From Gordonia sp. (in: high G+C Gram-positive bacteria) (GTDB lineage Bacteria > Actinomycetota > Actinomycetes > Mycobacteriales > Mycobacteriaceae): a stretch of 5,872 nt of DNA. The stretch is taken from the NCBI GenBank assembly GCA_030152405.1, contig JASLJL010000042.1:1-5872 (forward strand). The letters run 5' to 3'. Under the pieces are notes generated by a model that was given only the letters and a program-made list of their open reading frames with translations, did no database searches and was not told the origin of the DNA. A program made the position numbers and the translations under genes. Below are positions 1 to 5,446 of this stretch, in pieces (positions within the stretch are counted from its first letter, which is position 1; each line of letters opens with the position of its first letter).

Positions 1-482
1 TGCTGATCCTCGCGACCGGATTCAAGGTGACCGATCGGGACGCGCTGCCGACGTATGCGCTGACCTCATCCGACGGGAGTGATCTGGCGTCGCACTGGGA
101 GGACACGCGTTTCCACTCCTACCAGGGCGTGTCGACCGCGGGCTTCCCGAACTTCTTCACCATCTTCGGTCCGTACGGGTACAATGGGGCGTCGTTCTTC
201 ACCCTCGTCGAGAACAGCGCGGCGCACGTCGTCCGGGTGCTCGTCGAAGCTCGCGGCCGCGGCGCCGCGGTGGCCGAGGTGACACCTGACGCCCAAGAGT
301 CCTACATGGACTCGATCCTCGCCCGCGGTCACCTGCAGGTCTTCACCGACCCGACGTGCTCGAACGCGAACAGCTACTACTTCACCAAGCAGGGCGACGT
401 CCCGTTCCGAGCTGCCACGACCATCGAATCGGCCTGGCAGAGCCGACGCTTCCCGCTCACGCACTACGCCTTCACGAGCTGA
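1..482 (+). CDS. Flavin-containing (Baeyer-Villiger-type) monooxygenase, C-terminal part
   Basis: The reading frame is open from the left edge and ends at TGA 480-482, so the start and both N-terminal nucleotide-binding motifs lie outside the window; 159 residues are visible. The fragment begins with LILATGF, matching the conserved hydrophobic-ATG-F motif of class B flavin monooxygenases. A GFPNFFTIFGPYG block at fragment residues 47-59, followed by N61 and a VEN segment, matches the C-terminal core of Baeyer-Villiger enzymes. The tail SRRFPLTHYAF is also typical of actinobacterial members. Such enzymes use FAD, NADPH and O2 in the cytosol to insert oxygen beside a ketone carbonyl (or to oxygenate N or S), giving esters or lactones. 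The substrate cannot be deduced. The gene converges on the minus-strand crotonase gene with a 56-bp gap. Assignment to the FMO/BVMO superfamily is firm; the exact subtype is not. Confidence 0.88.
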   Translation, partial: LILATGFKVTDRDALPTYALTSSDGSDLASHWEDTRFHSYQGVSTAGFPNFFTIFGPYGYNGASFFTLVENSAAHVVRVLVEARGRGAAVAEVTPDAQESYMDSILARGHLQVFTDPTCSNANSYYFTKQGDVPFRAATTIESAWQSRRFPLTHYAFTS

Positions 483-533
483 TCCCTCGCCGGGCGCACG
501 AGCATCACCGTCGCGGACTGAGGTCACGTTGAT

Positions 534-549
534 ACGGGTCAGGTCCCGT
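534..549. other. Small inverted repeat at convergent gene ends
   Basis: ACGGG (534-538) and CCCGT (545-549) form a 5-bp stem with a 6-base loop. It straddles the stop codon of the crotonase gene and lies about 50 bp after the monooxygenase stop. There is no T-run on either side, so it is at best a weak transcript-end hairpin. The remaining 483-538 gap holds no gene. Confidence 0.2.
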
Positions 550-1459
550 CCACCCGCGGCTTCGCGTCGCCGAACGGCTCGTCGCGGTGTCGGACGGCCT
601 CGCGGAACCCGTACGTCGCGGCGTGCGCTTGGAAGGCGTAGCCCTCCGGCGTGTGGCGGGCGATTCCGTCGAACACCGTGCTGATCATTCCCGAGGTCGC
701 CACTCCCTGGGCGAGCAGCGCGGAGTTCAACGCCAGTTTCGCCATCACGAGTTGATTGACCGGCATGCGGGCGATCCGACCGACGAGGTCTTCGGTCCGC
801 TCGTCGAGCTCGTCCGCGGGCGGAGCCTCGATCGCGAGTCCCCACTCGTGCGCTTCCCGACCGGTGATGAGATCACCGGTGAACAACAGGCGCTTGGCTC
901 GCTGATCGCCCAATCGGTGCGCCCACATGCCAGACGCCGGGACCCCCCACACCCGCGCGGGCGGATAGCCGATTCGGGTGTCGTCGGCGCAGATGATCTG
1001 GTCGGCGAACAGCGCGATGTCCGTCCCGCCGGCCACCGCGAAGCCGTGAAGCTTGGCGACCGTGGGCTTGTTCGCGTGCAGCAAGCTGGCGAAACCTCGG
1101 TTGAATCTGCTCATCATCGCGTAGTCGACGACGGGATCCCACGTCCGGTTCGGATCATGGTTGCGGGCGTGGACGCCGGGATCGAGCACGGTCGCACCGT
1201 CGTCGCTCGATCCGTCGTGTCCCATGCCCTCGGCGAAGATCGACAGGTCGTAGCCCCCGCAGAACCCCTTCCCTCGTCCGGACAGCAGGATCACGTGGAC
1301 CGCGGGGTCGATGTCGGCTCGCTCCACCGCGGACGCGAGCTCGACGGGTGTGTCGACGGTGATCGCGTTGCCCTGCTCGGGGCGATTGAAGGTGATCCGG
1401 GCGATCGCGCCCGTCACCTCGTACGTCAGCGTGCGGTAGTCGACGTCCATCCCGCTCAC
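539..1459 (-). CDS. Crotonase / enoyl-CoA hydratase-isomerase family protein, atypical active site
   Basis: This 306-residue protein has the crotonase fold signature. FNRPEQGNA at residues 24-32 is followed by the first oxyanion-hole segment GKGFCGGYDLS (63-73), the second oxyanion segment HGFAVAGGTDIAL (138-150), and the family segment RLGDQRAKRLLFTGD. Crotonases bind acyl-CoA thioesters and stabilise the enolate, usually in beta-oxidation or related CoA chemistry in the cytosol. The residues aligning with the two catalytic glutamates of rat mitochondrial hydratase are D147 (for Glu144) and P167 (for Glu164), so simple hydratase activity is doubtful. A loop of roughly 40 residues (about 73-115), rich in Gly, Asp and His, is inserted after the first oxyanion segment; this makes it longer than the usual ~260 residues. 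The GTG start at 1459 overlaps the stop of the upstream acyl-CoA dehydrogenase gene in GTGA, implying translational coupling. An in-frame ATG at 1450 is the alternative start. The fold is certain; the reaction is unknown. Confidence 0.93.
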   Translation of the reverse strand: MSGMDVDYRTLTYEVTGAIARITFNRPEQGNAITVDTPVELASAVERADIDPAVHVILLSGRGKGFCGGYDLSIFAEGMGHDGSSDDGATVLDPGVHARNHDPNRTWDPVVDYAMMSRFNRGFASLLHANKPTVAKLHGFAVAGGTDIALFADQIICADDTRIGYPPARVWGVPASGMWAHRLGDQRAKRLLFTGDLITGREAHEWGLAIEAPPADELDERTEDLVGRIARMPVNQLVMAKLALNSALLAQGVATSGMISTVFDGIARHTPEGYAFQAHAATYGFREAVRHRDEPFGDAKPRVDGT

Positions 1460-3102
1460 CCGAGCTTCACGGTGGCGCGGTCGAGGATCGTCGCGGTGTC
1501 GACGCCTGACGGAAGAGTCCCGAAGACGTCGCCGCGGTCGCCGCCGAGCCTGCTCGCACAGAAGGCGTCGGCGACGGCCGGGTGGCCGTGACGCACCAAC
1601 AACGATCCCTGCAGGATCACCGCCATGTCACCGACCACTCGTCGTGCACCGTACTGCGCGTCGTCGGGAGATCCTGACGCGATCGACGTCAGCGTCCCAC
1701 CGAGGCGATCGACGGCGTCGTCGAGACGGGAGTCCGCCCCGCGGGTCGACGACACGGCGCCGAGGAACGCTTCGACGGTCTCGGGCTGCTTGGCCATCGC
1801 ACGAAGCACGTCGAGGGCGGCGACGTTGCCCGAGCCCTCCCACACCGACAGCAAGGGCGCCTCGCGGTAGAGCCTCGGCATGCGCGAGTCCTCGACGTAC
1901 CCGTTCCCGCCGAGGCATTCCAGAGCTTCGGCCGCATGGATCGGGCCACGCTTGCAGACGTGATACTTGCTCACGGCCAACCCGATGCGCCGGAGCGCAT
2001 CGGCCTCCGCGTCACCCTCGGATGCGAGATCGGTCAGCTCCGCCAACCAGAGCGCGACGGTCGTCGACGACTCCGCCTCCACCGCGAGATCGGCGAGCAC
2101 GTTCCGCATCAGGGGTTGGTCGATGAGATCGGCCCCGAACGCCCTCCGGTGCACAGCGTGGTGGACGGCGTTCGTGACGCCGACCCGCATGCTCGTCGCC
2201 GCGCCGAGGGTGCAGTCGAGGCGCGTCATGTTGACCATCTCGATGATCGTCGCGACACCGCGACCCTCGTCTCCGACGAGCCACCCGACGGTCTGGTCGT
2301 ACTCCACTTCGCTGCTGGCGTTCGAGCGGTTTCCTAGTTTGTCTTTCAGCCGTTGCAGAAGGAACGGATTGCGCGATCCGTCGGGCAGCACACGTGGCAC
2401 CAGGAAGCACGACAGACCGCCGGGAGCCTGCGCCAGCACCAGAAAGAGATCGGACATGGGTGCGGACGTGAACCACTTGTGCCCGGTGATCGAGTAGGTC
2501 CCGTCGATGTTCGGCGTCGCGTGCGTGGTGTTGGCACGAACGTCCGAGCCGCCCTGCTTCTCGGTCATCGACATTCCCGCGGTCAGTCCGCGCTTGGTGG
2601 TCGGCGACTCCAGGCGCGGGTCGTAGGCGAGGTTGGTCAGGAGCGGCTCGTAGGTCGCCGCCAGGTCGGGAGCGCGTCGCAGCGCCGGGACCACCGCGTA
2701 CGTCATCGACACCGGACATCCGTGGCCCGCGTCGGTCTGTCCCCACACGCTCATCTTCGCGGCACGGACCAGGTGTGGGGACGGGCGACGGTCGGCCCAG
2801 GGTGCTCCGTGCAGACCGAAGCCGACCGCCCGCCGCATCAGGTCGTGATACGCCGGGTCGTACTCGACCTCGTCGATCCGGTGGCCGTACCTGTCGTGCG
2901 TCCGCAGCACTGGAGGGTTGGCCTCCGCGCGATCGCCCCATTCGAGCGCCTCCCCCGAGCCGGCAAGGCGGCCGACCTCGTGCAGTTCGTCCAACGCGTG
3001 TTCCGCGCCAGCCCGCGCGAGGGCCTCCAGGATCACCGGTCTGTCCGCGGCGTCGTATCCGACGAGCGGCGGGACCTGATTCGTCACTGTGTGCGTCACC
3101 AT
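1456..3102 (-). CDS. AidB-like acyl-CoA dehydrogenase family flavoprotein
   Basis: This 548-residue protein is close in length to E. coli AidB (541 residues) and shares its distinctive blocks. These are THTVTNQVPPL (3-13), SLE/NPP-type N-terminal segments, GMSMTEKQGGSDV (176-188), TGHKWFTSAP (206-215), RLKDKLGNRSNASSEVEY (251-268), MPRLYREAP (408-416) and WEGSGN (421-426). AidB proteins bind FAD and belong to the acyl-CoA dehydrogenase superfamily; E. coli AidB is part of the alkylation response and binds DNA through its C-terminal domain. W421 and R434 here match AidB Trp424 and Arg437, which shape the active-site pocket. The C-terminal domain (441-548) has 14 acidic and 10 Arg/Lys residues, so a DNA-protecting role is uncertain. 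Coupling to a crotonase gene and a PaaX-type regulator favours acyl-CoA metabolism. ATG 3102 was chosen because THTVTNQ then aligns with the AidB N terminus; an in-frame GTG at 3129 would add nine residues made of promoter-like AT-rich sequence. No Shine-Dalgarno sequence is visible. Confidence 0.93.
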   Translation of the reverse strand: MVTHTVTNQVPPLVGYDAADRPVILEALARAGAEHALDELHEVGRLAGSGEALEWGDRAEANPPVLRTHDRYGHRIDEVEYDPAYHDLMRRAVGFGLHGAPWADRRPSPHLVRAAKMSVWGQTDAGHGCPVSMTYAVVPALRRAPDLAATYEPLLTNLAYDPRLESPTTKRGLTAGMSMTEKQGGSDVRANTTHATPNIDGTYSITGHKWFTSAPMSDLFLVLAQAPGGLSCFLVPRVLPDGSRNPFLLQRLKDKLGNRSNASSEVEYDQTVGWLVGDEGRGVATIIEMVNMTRLDCTLGAATSMRVGVTNAVHHAVHRRAFGADLIDQPLMRNVLADLAVEAESSTTVALWLAELTDLASEGDAEADALRRIGLAVSKYHVCKRGPIHAAEALECLGGNGYVEDSRMPRLYREAPLLSVWEGSGNVAALDVLRAMAKQPETVEAFLGAVSSTRGADSRLDDAVDRLGGTLTSIASGSPDDAQYGARRVVGDMAVILQGSLLVRHGHPAVADAFCASRLGGDRGDVFGTLPSGVDTATILDRATVKLG

Positions 3103-3166
3103 CAACGCAGTATTACATAATCGAAACACTTGAATCTAGAGTGTAATTTTCCGGGCGACGGGCGGC
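3103..3166 (-). promoter_or_regulatory. Probable promoter region of the acyl-CoA dehydrogenase/crotonase genes
   Basis: This gap between the PaaX-type gene and the dehydrogenase gene is strikingly AT-rich compared with the rest of the window. Read on the minus strand it contains TATGTAAT (3119-3112). TGTAAT within it fits a -10 hexamer at five of six positions and would start transcription within a few bases of the ATG at 3102. No convincing -35 element and no Shine-Dalgarno sequence were found, so a leaderless transcript is plausible. Sigma-factor usage is inferred only. Confidence 0.45.
3126..3144. promoter_or_regulatory. Candidate operator: inverted repeat ACACT-N9-AGTGT
   Basis: ACACT (3126-3130) and AGTGT (3140-3144) are perfect inverted 5-bp arms spaced 9 bp apart, centre to centre 14 bp. 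A wider pair, ATTACA (3112-3117) and TGTAAT (3142-3147), flanks it, and TCTAGA (3135-3140) is itself palindromic. The site lies directly upstream of the presumed -10 element of the dehydrogenase gene and just after the stop of the PaaX-type gene, which makes that regulator the natural candidate ligand. On the minus strand the core includes GATTC, also present in the E. coli PaaX operator, but the flanks do not match well. Binding is inference. Confidence 0.4.
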
Positions 3167-3901
3167 TCAGTCGACGAGGACGCCGACTGCGAACTGACTG
3201 AACTCGGTCCTGAACACGTCGTACGACTCCCGGAGTCGCTCACCGGGCCAGTCGGCGGGCAGCAGTTCGGACGGGAGCAGCGGATCGTGCAGGATGTGTC
3301 GCACCGTGGCCGCCGCGACCTCGAATCGCTCCGCCATCCCGTCTGCCTTCTCGGCTGCGACGAGAAGCGCAGCACCCTCGGCACACCAGCCTTCCGGATC
3401 GAACAGCCGGGTAGTCATCTCGTGCACATCACCGTCGGGCACCGACGAGAACGACGTCGATCTCGTTCGCAGGGCCTCCGACCCGGCGATCTCGAGATTG
3501 TCGGGCCGCAGCCACACCCCCTCCCTCAACTCGGCGTACCGCAGTTCGGCCAGCTCGGCGCGCGTCGCCGCACGGGTCGCCGCGTCGGCCGGGACCGTCA
3601 CGATCTGCATCGACCAGCGCCCGTCCCACGGTCGCAGCGACGGCGAGATGGCCTCATCCTGCCGCTGCTGTCTGGCGATCAGACGCGGCGAGAGTCGATA
3701 CACGCCGCGATCCCGGTCGAGGTCCCCGGCCGCCACCATGCGCGTGAGCGCCACTCGGATCGCCGACGCCTGGAATCCCACGTGAGCGGCGACGTCGACG
3801 ATGCCCGCCGCCGTCGCCTCGGCGGGGTGCGCACCGAGCAGCGCACTGAGCACGGCAGATCGCGCGGTGAGCTTCGCCGGTCGACGAGCGGAGGCTGGCA
3901 T
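3167..3901 (-). CDS. PaaX-family transcriptional regulator
   Basis: This 244-residue protein has the PaaX domain order. An N-terminal winged helix-turn-helix lies at about residues 10-75, with SAIRVALTRMVAAGDLDRDR at 46-65 as recognition helix and wing and YRLSPR after it. A middle domain opens with WDGRWSMQIVTVP (92-104) and includes AELRYAELREGVWLRPDN (118-135). The C-terminal segment contains HDPLLPSELLPADWPG (205-220), a hallmark of the family. E. coli PaaX represses phenylacetate genes and releases DNA on binding phenylacetyl-CoA; relatives commonly control acyl- or aryl-CoA degradation. Here the gene lies upstream of, and on the same strand as, the dehydrogenase and crotonase genes, and is divergent from a 2-oxoglutarate oxygenase gene, so local control of both sides is likely. 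The start ATG 3901 lacks a clear Shine-Dalgarno sequence but has TATCAT (3913-3908) seven bases upstream, consistent with a leaderless message. It is not the phenylacetate paaX itself on context, since no paa genes are visible. Confidence 0.92.
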   Translation of the reverse strand: MPASARRPAKLTARSAVLSALLGAHPAEATAAGIVDVAAHVGFQASAIRVALTRMVAAGDLDRDRGVYRLSPRLIARQQRQDEAISPSLRPWDGRWSMQIVTVPADAATRAATRAELAELRYAELREGVWLRPDNLEIAGSEALRTRSTSFSSVPDGDVHEMTTRLFDPEGWCAEGAALLVAAEKADGMAERFEVAAATVRHILHDPLLPSELLPADWPGERLRESYDVFRTEFSQFAVGVLVD

Positions 3902-3964
3902 GGTCCGATGATATCCGCGCTACCCTCGCAATCGAGCGATGTGAAACGCCTGCAGGGAGCACCG
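3902..3964. promoter_or_regulatory. Divergent promoter region between the regulator and oxygenase genes
   Basis: These 63 bp must hold the start signals for both divergent genes. The minus-strand TATCAT (3913-3908) could be the -10 of the PaaX-type gene. A short palindrome CTCG-CAAT-CGAG (3925-3936), overlapping TCGC-N6-GCGA (3926-3939), sits midway and is a weak candidate operator. No convincing plus-strand -35/-10 pair was found for the oxygenase gene. Confidence 0.35.
3954..3959 (+). promoter_or_regulatory. Ribosome binding site of the oxygenase gene
   Basis: AGGGAG lies 5 bases before ATG 3965, a good Shine-Dalgarno match. It decides the start over the in-frame GTG at 3941, which would translate through this site and add eight residues without similarity to the family. 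Confidence 0.7.
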
Positions 3965-4969
3965 ATGACCGACGCGCACGCCACCCTTCCGATCGTCGAC
4001 ATGTCGGTGCTCGACGACGGCGAGAGCGCTCGCGAGGCGTTTCGAGAAGCGCTGCGGACGGCGACGCACGAGTACGGGTTCTTCTATCTCGTCGGTCACG
4101 GAATCGACAGGGCCACAAGGGATCGGCTGTTCGACACGGCTCGATCCTTCTTCGCGTTGTCCGAGGCGGACAAGTTCAGTGCCGAGATGCTCCAGAGTCC
4201 GCAGTTCCGCGGCTACACCAGGTTCGGCGGCGAGTACACGCAGGGCGCGATCGACTGGCGTGAGCAGATCGACGTGGCCGCCGAGTACGAGCCGCTCGGC
4301 GAGAGCCCCGCCTACCTCCGCCTCGACGGCCCCAACCTGTGGCCGACCGCCCTTCCCGCATTCCGCGAGGTCGTCACCGACTGGCAACGACGGTGCTCAG
4401 CGCTGGGACTGACCCTGATGCGCGAATGGGCGGTGAGCCTGGGCGCCGACTCCGACGTGTTCGACGAGGCTTTCGCCGAACGCCCGTCGACGCTGCTGAA
4501 GGTGGTCCGCTACCCGGGACGGGACAGCTCTCAGGACCGGCAGGGCGTCGGTGCGCACAAGGACCCCGGCGTGTTGACCCTGCTCCTGGTGGAGCCGGGC
4601 AAGGCCGGCCTGCAGGTGGAGCACAACGGCGAATGGCTCGACGCCCCTCCGGTCGACGACGCATTCGTCGTGAACATCGGCGAGCTGATGGAGTACGCGA
4701 CAGACGGCTATCTGAAGGCCACCATGCATCGTGTGCAGTCCCCCGCCGCCGGGAGCGAACGACTGTCGGTCCCGTTCTTCTTCAATCCCGCTCTCTCCTC
4801 GGTGATGCCCCGCATCACGCTGCCGACGGCCCTCGCCGCTCACGCGTCGGGAGTGACCGCCGACCCGGACAACGTGATCTCCGGGACCTTCGGCGAGAAC
4901 ATGCTCAAGGCACGCCTGCGCGCGCACCCCGATGTCGCGCGCCGACACCACGGCGACCTGCTCGACTAA
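3965..4969 (+). CDS. Isopenicillin-N-synthase-family 2-oxoglutarate/Fe(II) oxygenase
   Basis: This 334-residue protein has an N-terminal DIOX_N-type region, with LPIVDMSVL at 8-16 and EYGFFYLVGHGID at 36-48. A C-terminal double-stranded beta-helix oxygenase domain follows. The iron triad is readable as H198 and D200 (in GAHKDPGVLTLLL) and H255 (in TMHRVQSP). The RxS pair that binds the 2-oxoglutarate carboxylate in most members is R266 and S268 (in ERLSVPFFFNP). GLQVEHNGEWLDAPP (215-229) and VVNIGELMEYATDG (235-248) are classic family strands. All key residues are present, so the enzyme should be active as a cytosolic non-haem iron oxygenase, hydroxylating or oxidatively cyclising a small molecule. 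Its substrate is not evident. No peptide synthetase or other beta-lactam gene is nearby, so it is not an isopenicillin N synthase proper. It is divergent from the PaaX-type gene by 63 bp and may be under its control. Confidence 0.93.
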   Translation: MTDAHATLPIVDMSVLDDGESAREAFREALRTATHEYGFFYLVGHGIDRATRDRLFDTARSFFALSEADKFSAEMLQSPQFRGYTRFGGEYTQGAIDWREQIDVAAEYEPLGESPAYLRLDGPNLWPTALPAFREVVTDWQRRCSALGLTLMREWAVSLGADSDVFDEAFAERPSTLLKVVRYPGRDSSQDRQGVGAHKDPGVLTLLLVEPGKAGLQVEHNGEWLDAPPVDDAFVVNIGELMEYATDGYLKATMHRVQSPAAGSERLSVPFFFNPALSSVMPRITLPTALAAHASGVTADPDNVISGTFGENMLKARLRAHPDVARRHHGDLLD

Positions 4970-4991
4970 CTCTTCGTCGACCATTTCGGAA

Positions 4992-5014
4992 CACGCCACC
5001 CCGCCCACGGCGTG
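4992..5014. terminator. Possible hairpin after the oxygenase gene
   Basis: CACGCC (4992-4997) and GGCGTG (5009-5014) form a 6-bp GC-rich stem with an 11-base loop, 22 bp beyond the oxygenase stop. No T-tract follows, so an intrinsic terminator of the classical kind is not shown. T-less hairpins of this sort are often proposed in actinobacteria. Confidence 0.3.
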
Positions 5015-5040
5015 CGATCGGAGACGCCCTAGCGGAGATA

Positions 5041-5055
5041 TATGCAAATCGCATA
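5041..5055. promoter_or_regulatory. Candidate MarR-type operator, TATGC-N5-GCATA
   Basis: TATGC (5041-5045) and GCATA (5051-5055) are perfect inverted arms around AAATC, a 15-bp site typical in size for MarR-family dimers. It ends 10 bases before ATG 5066 and overlaps both candidate -10 elements: TATATG (5039-5044) and TAGACT (5054-5059). Because the operon's second gene encodes a MarR-family protein, autoregulation at this site is the simplest reading. TAGACT would place the transcript start at or very near the ATG, giving a leaderless message. No Shine-Dalgarno sequence stands directly before 5066 (the sequence there is TTTCCTC). Confidence 0.5.
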
Positions 5056-5056
5056 G
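5042..5056 (+). other. Possible four-codon upstream reading frame
   Basis: ATG-CAA-ATC-GCA-TAG encodes the tetrapeptide MQIA. It is preceded by GGAG (5034-5037) at a spacing of 4 bases and ends 9 bases before the ATG of the NTF2-like gene. It overlaps the palindrome completely, so it may be accidental. It could only be translated if transcription starts upstream of the palindrome. Confidence 0.15.
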
Positions 5057-5065
5057 ACTTTCCTC

Positions 5066-5446
5066 ATGGAATCCAGTCTTGAAGAAGCGATCAACGAATG
5101 GCATGCAAGTGTCAATGCCGGCGACCTGCAGCGATCCGCGTCAGCGGTCGGCGATCCGGTCGTCGTCCTCGGCCCGAAGGGCGCGGGTCCAATCACGCCT
5201 GCGCAGTTCGCCGAGTGGGTGGAGCGCTCGGGGATCACGCTGATCCCGCGGTCGTGGCACCCCGTCAGCGAGCGGCTTATGGTGGTCGAAGAGGACGCAA
5301 CCTGGCCCGAGAGCCCGGCACCTGCGCGCGTGGCGACAGTCTTCCGCACCGACGCGGGGAAGGTCACGGCCGCTCTCCGACTGCCCGACCTCCAGGCCGC
5401 CCTCGAACTCGCGTACATCTGCCGCGAGATGGCGGCGACCGAGTGA
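5066..5446 (+). CDS. Small NTF2/SnoaL-like domain protein of unknown function
   Basis: This 126-residue protein has no signal peptide or membrane segment. The opening helix SLEEAINEWHASVNAGDLQRSASAVGD (4-30) followed by the strand PVVVLGPKGAGPI (31-43) is the usual start of the cone-shaped NTF2-like fold. Later alternating strands around ERLMVVEEDATW (69-80), ARVATVFRTDAGKVTAALRL (87-106) and a C-terminal helix fit the same fold. Such proteins may be isomerases, cyclases, hydrolases or plain ligand binders; no catalytic dyad can be recognised here with confidence. The stop codon overlaps the GTG of the following MarR-type gene, so the two are probably co-translated. The protein may act on or bind the ligand sensed by that regulator, but this is inference. 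The start ATG 5066 is the only suitable one, since the in-frame ATG at 5042 is followed by a stop. The fold call is moderately sure. Confidence 0.8.
   Translation: MESSLEEAINEWHASVNAGDLQRSASAVGDPVVVLGPKGAGPITPAQFAEWVERSGITLIPRSWHPVSERLMVVEEDATWPESPAPARVATVFRTDAGKVTAALRLPDLQAALELAYICREMAATE

Noticed and set aside
66..845. Minus-strand open frame of 259 codons across the convergent gene ends
   Set aside because: It overlaps the monooxygenase and the crotonase, both with clear motifs, and its product is Arg-rich and featureless.
587..1591. Long plus-strand open frame (334 codons) opposite the crotonase gene
   Set aside because: The minus-strand frame has unmistakable crotonase motifs. The antisense product is Arg/Asp/His-rich without family features, the usual shadow of a high-GC gene.
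2353..3120. Plus-strand open frame opposite the acyl-CoA dehydrogenase gene
   Set aside because: Antisense shadow of the AidB-like gene; low-complexity Arg/Val/Gly-rich product with no recognisable domain.
3103..3129. GTG 3129 as start of the AidB-like protein
   Set aside because: It would translate the AT-rich promoter-like stretch; ATG 3102 aligns with the N terminus of E. coli AidB.
3287..3964. In-frame N-terminal extension of the oxygenase back to 3287
   Set aside because: The extension runs antisense through the PaaX-type gene, looks like an Arg-rich shadow, and the true start has a good Shine-Dalgarno sequence and the family's N-terminal motif directly after it.
3965..4969. Calling the oxygenase a true isopenicillin N synthase
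   Set aside because: Family residues match, but no tripeptide synthetase, acyltransferase or other beta-lactam gene is present, and the family contains many unrelated oxygenases.
5042..5049. ATGCAAAT, identical to the eukaryotic octamer motif
   Set aside because: Coincidental in a bacterial sequence; it is explained as part of the 15-bp palindrome.
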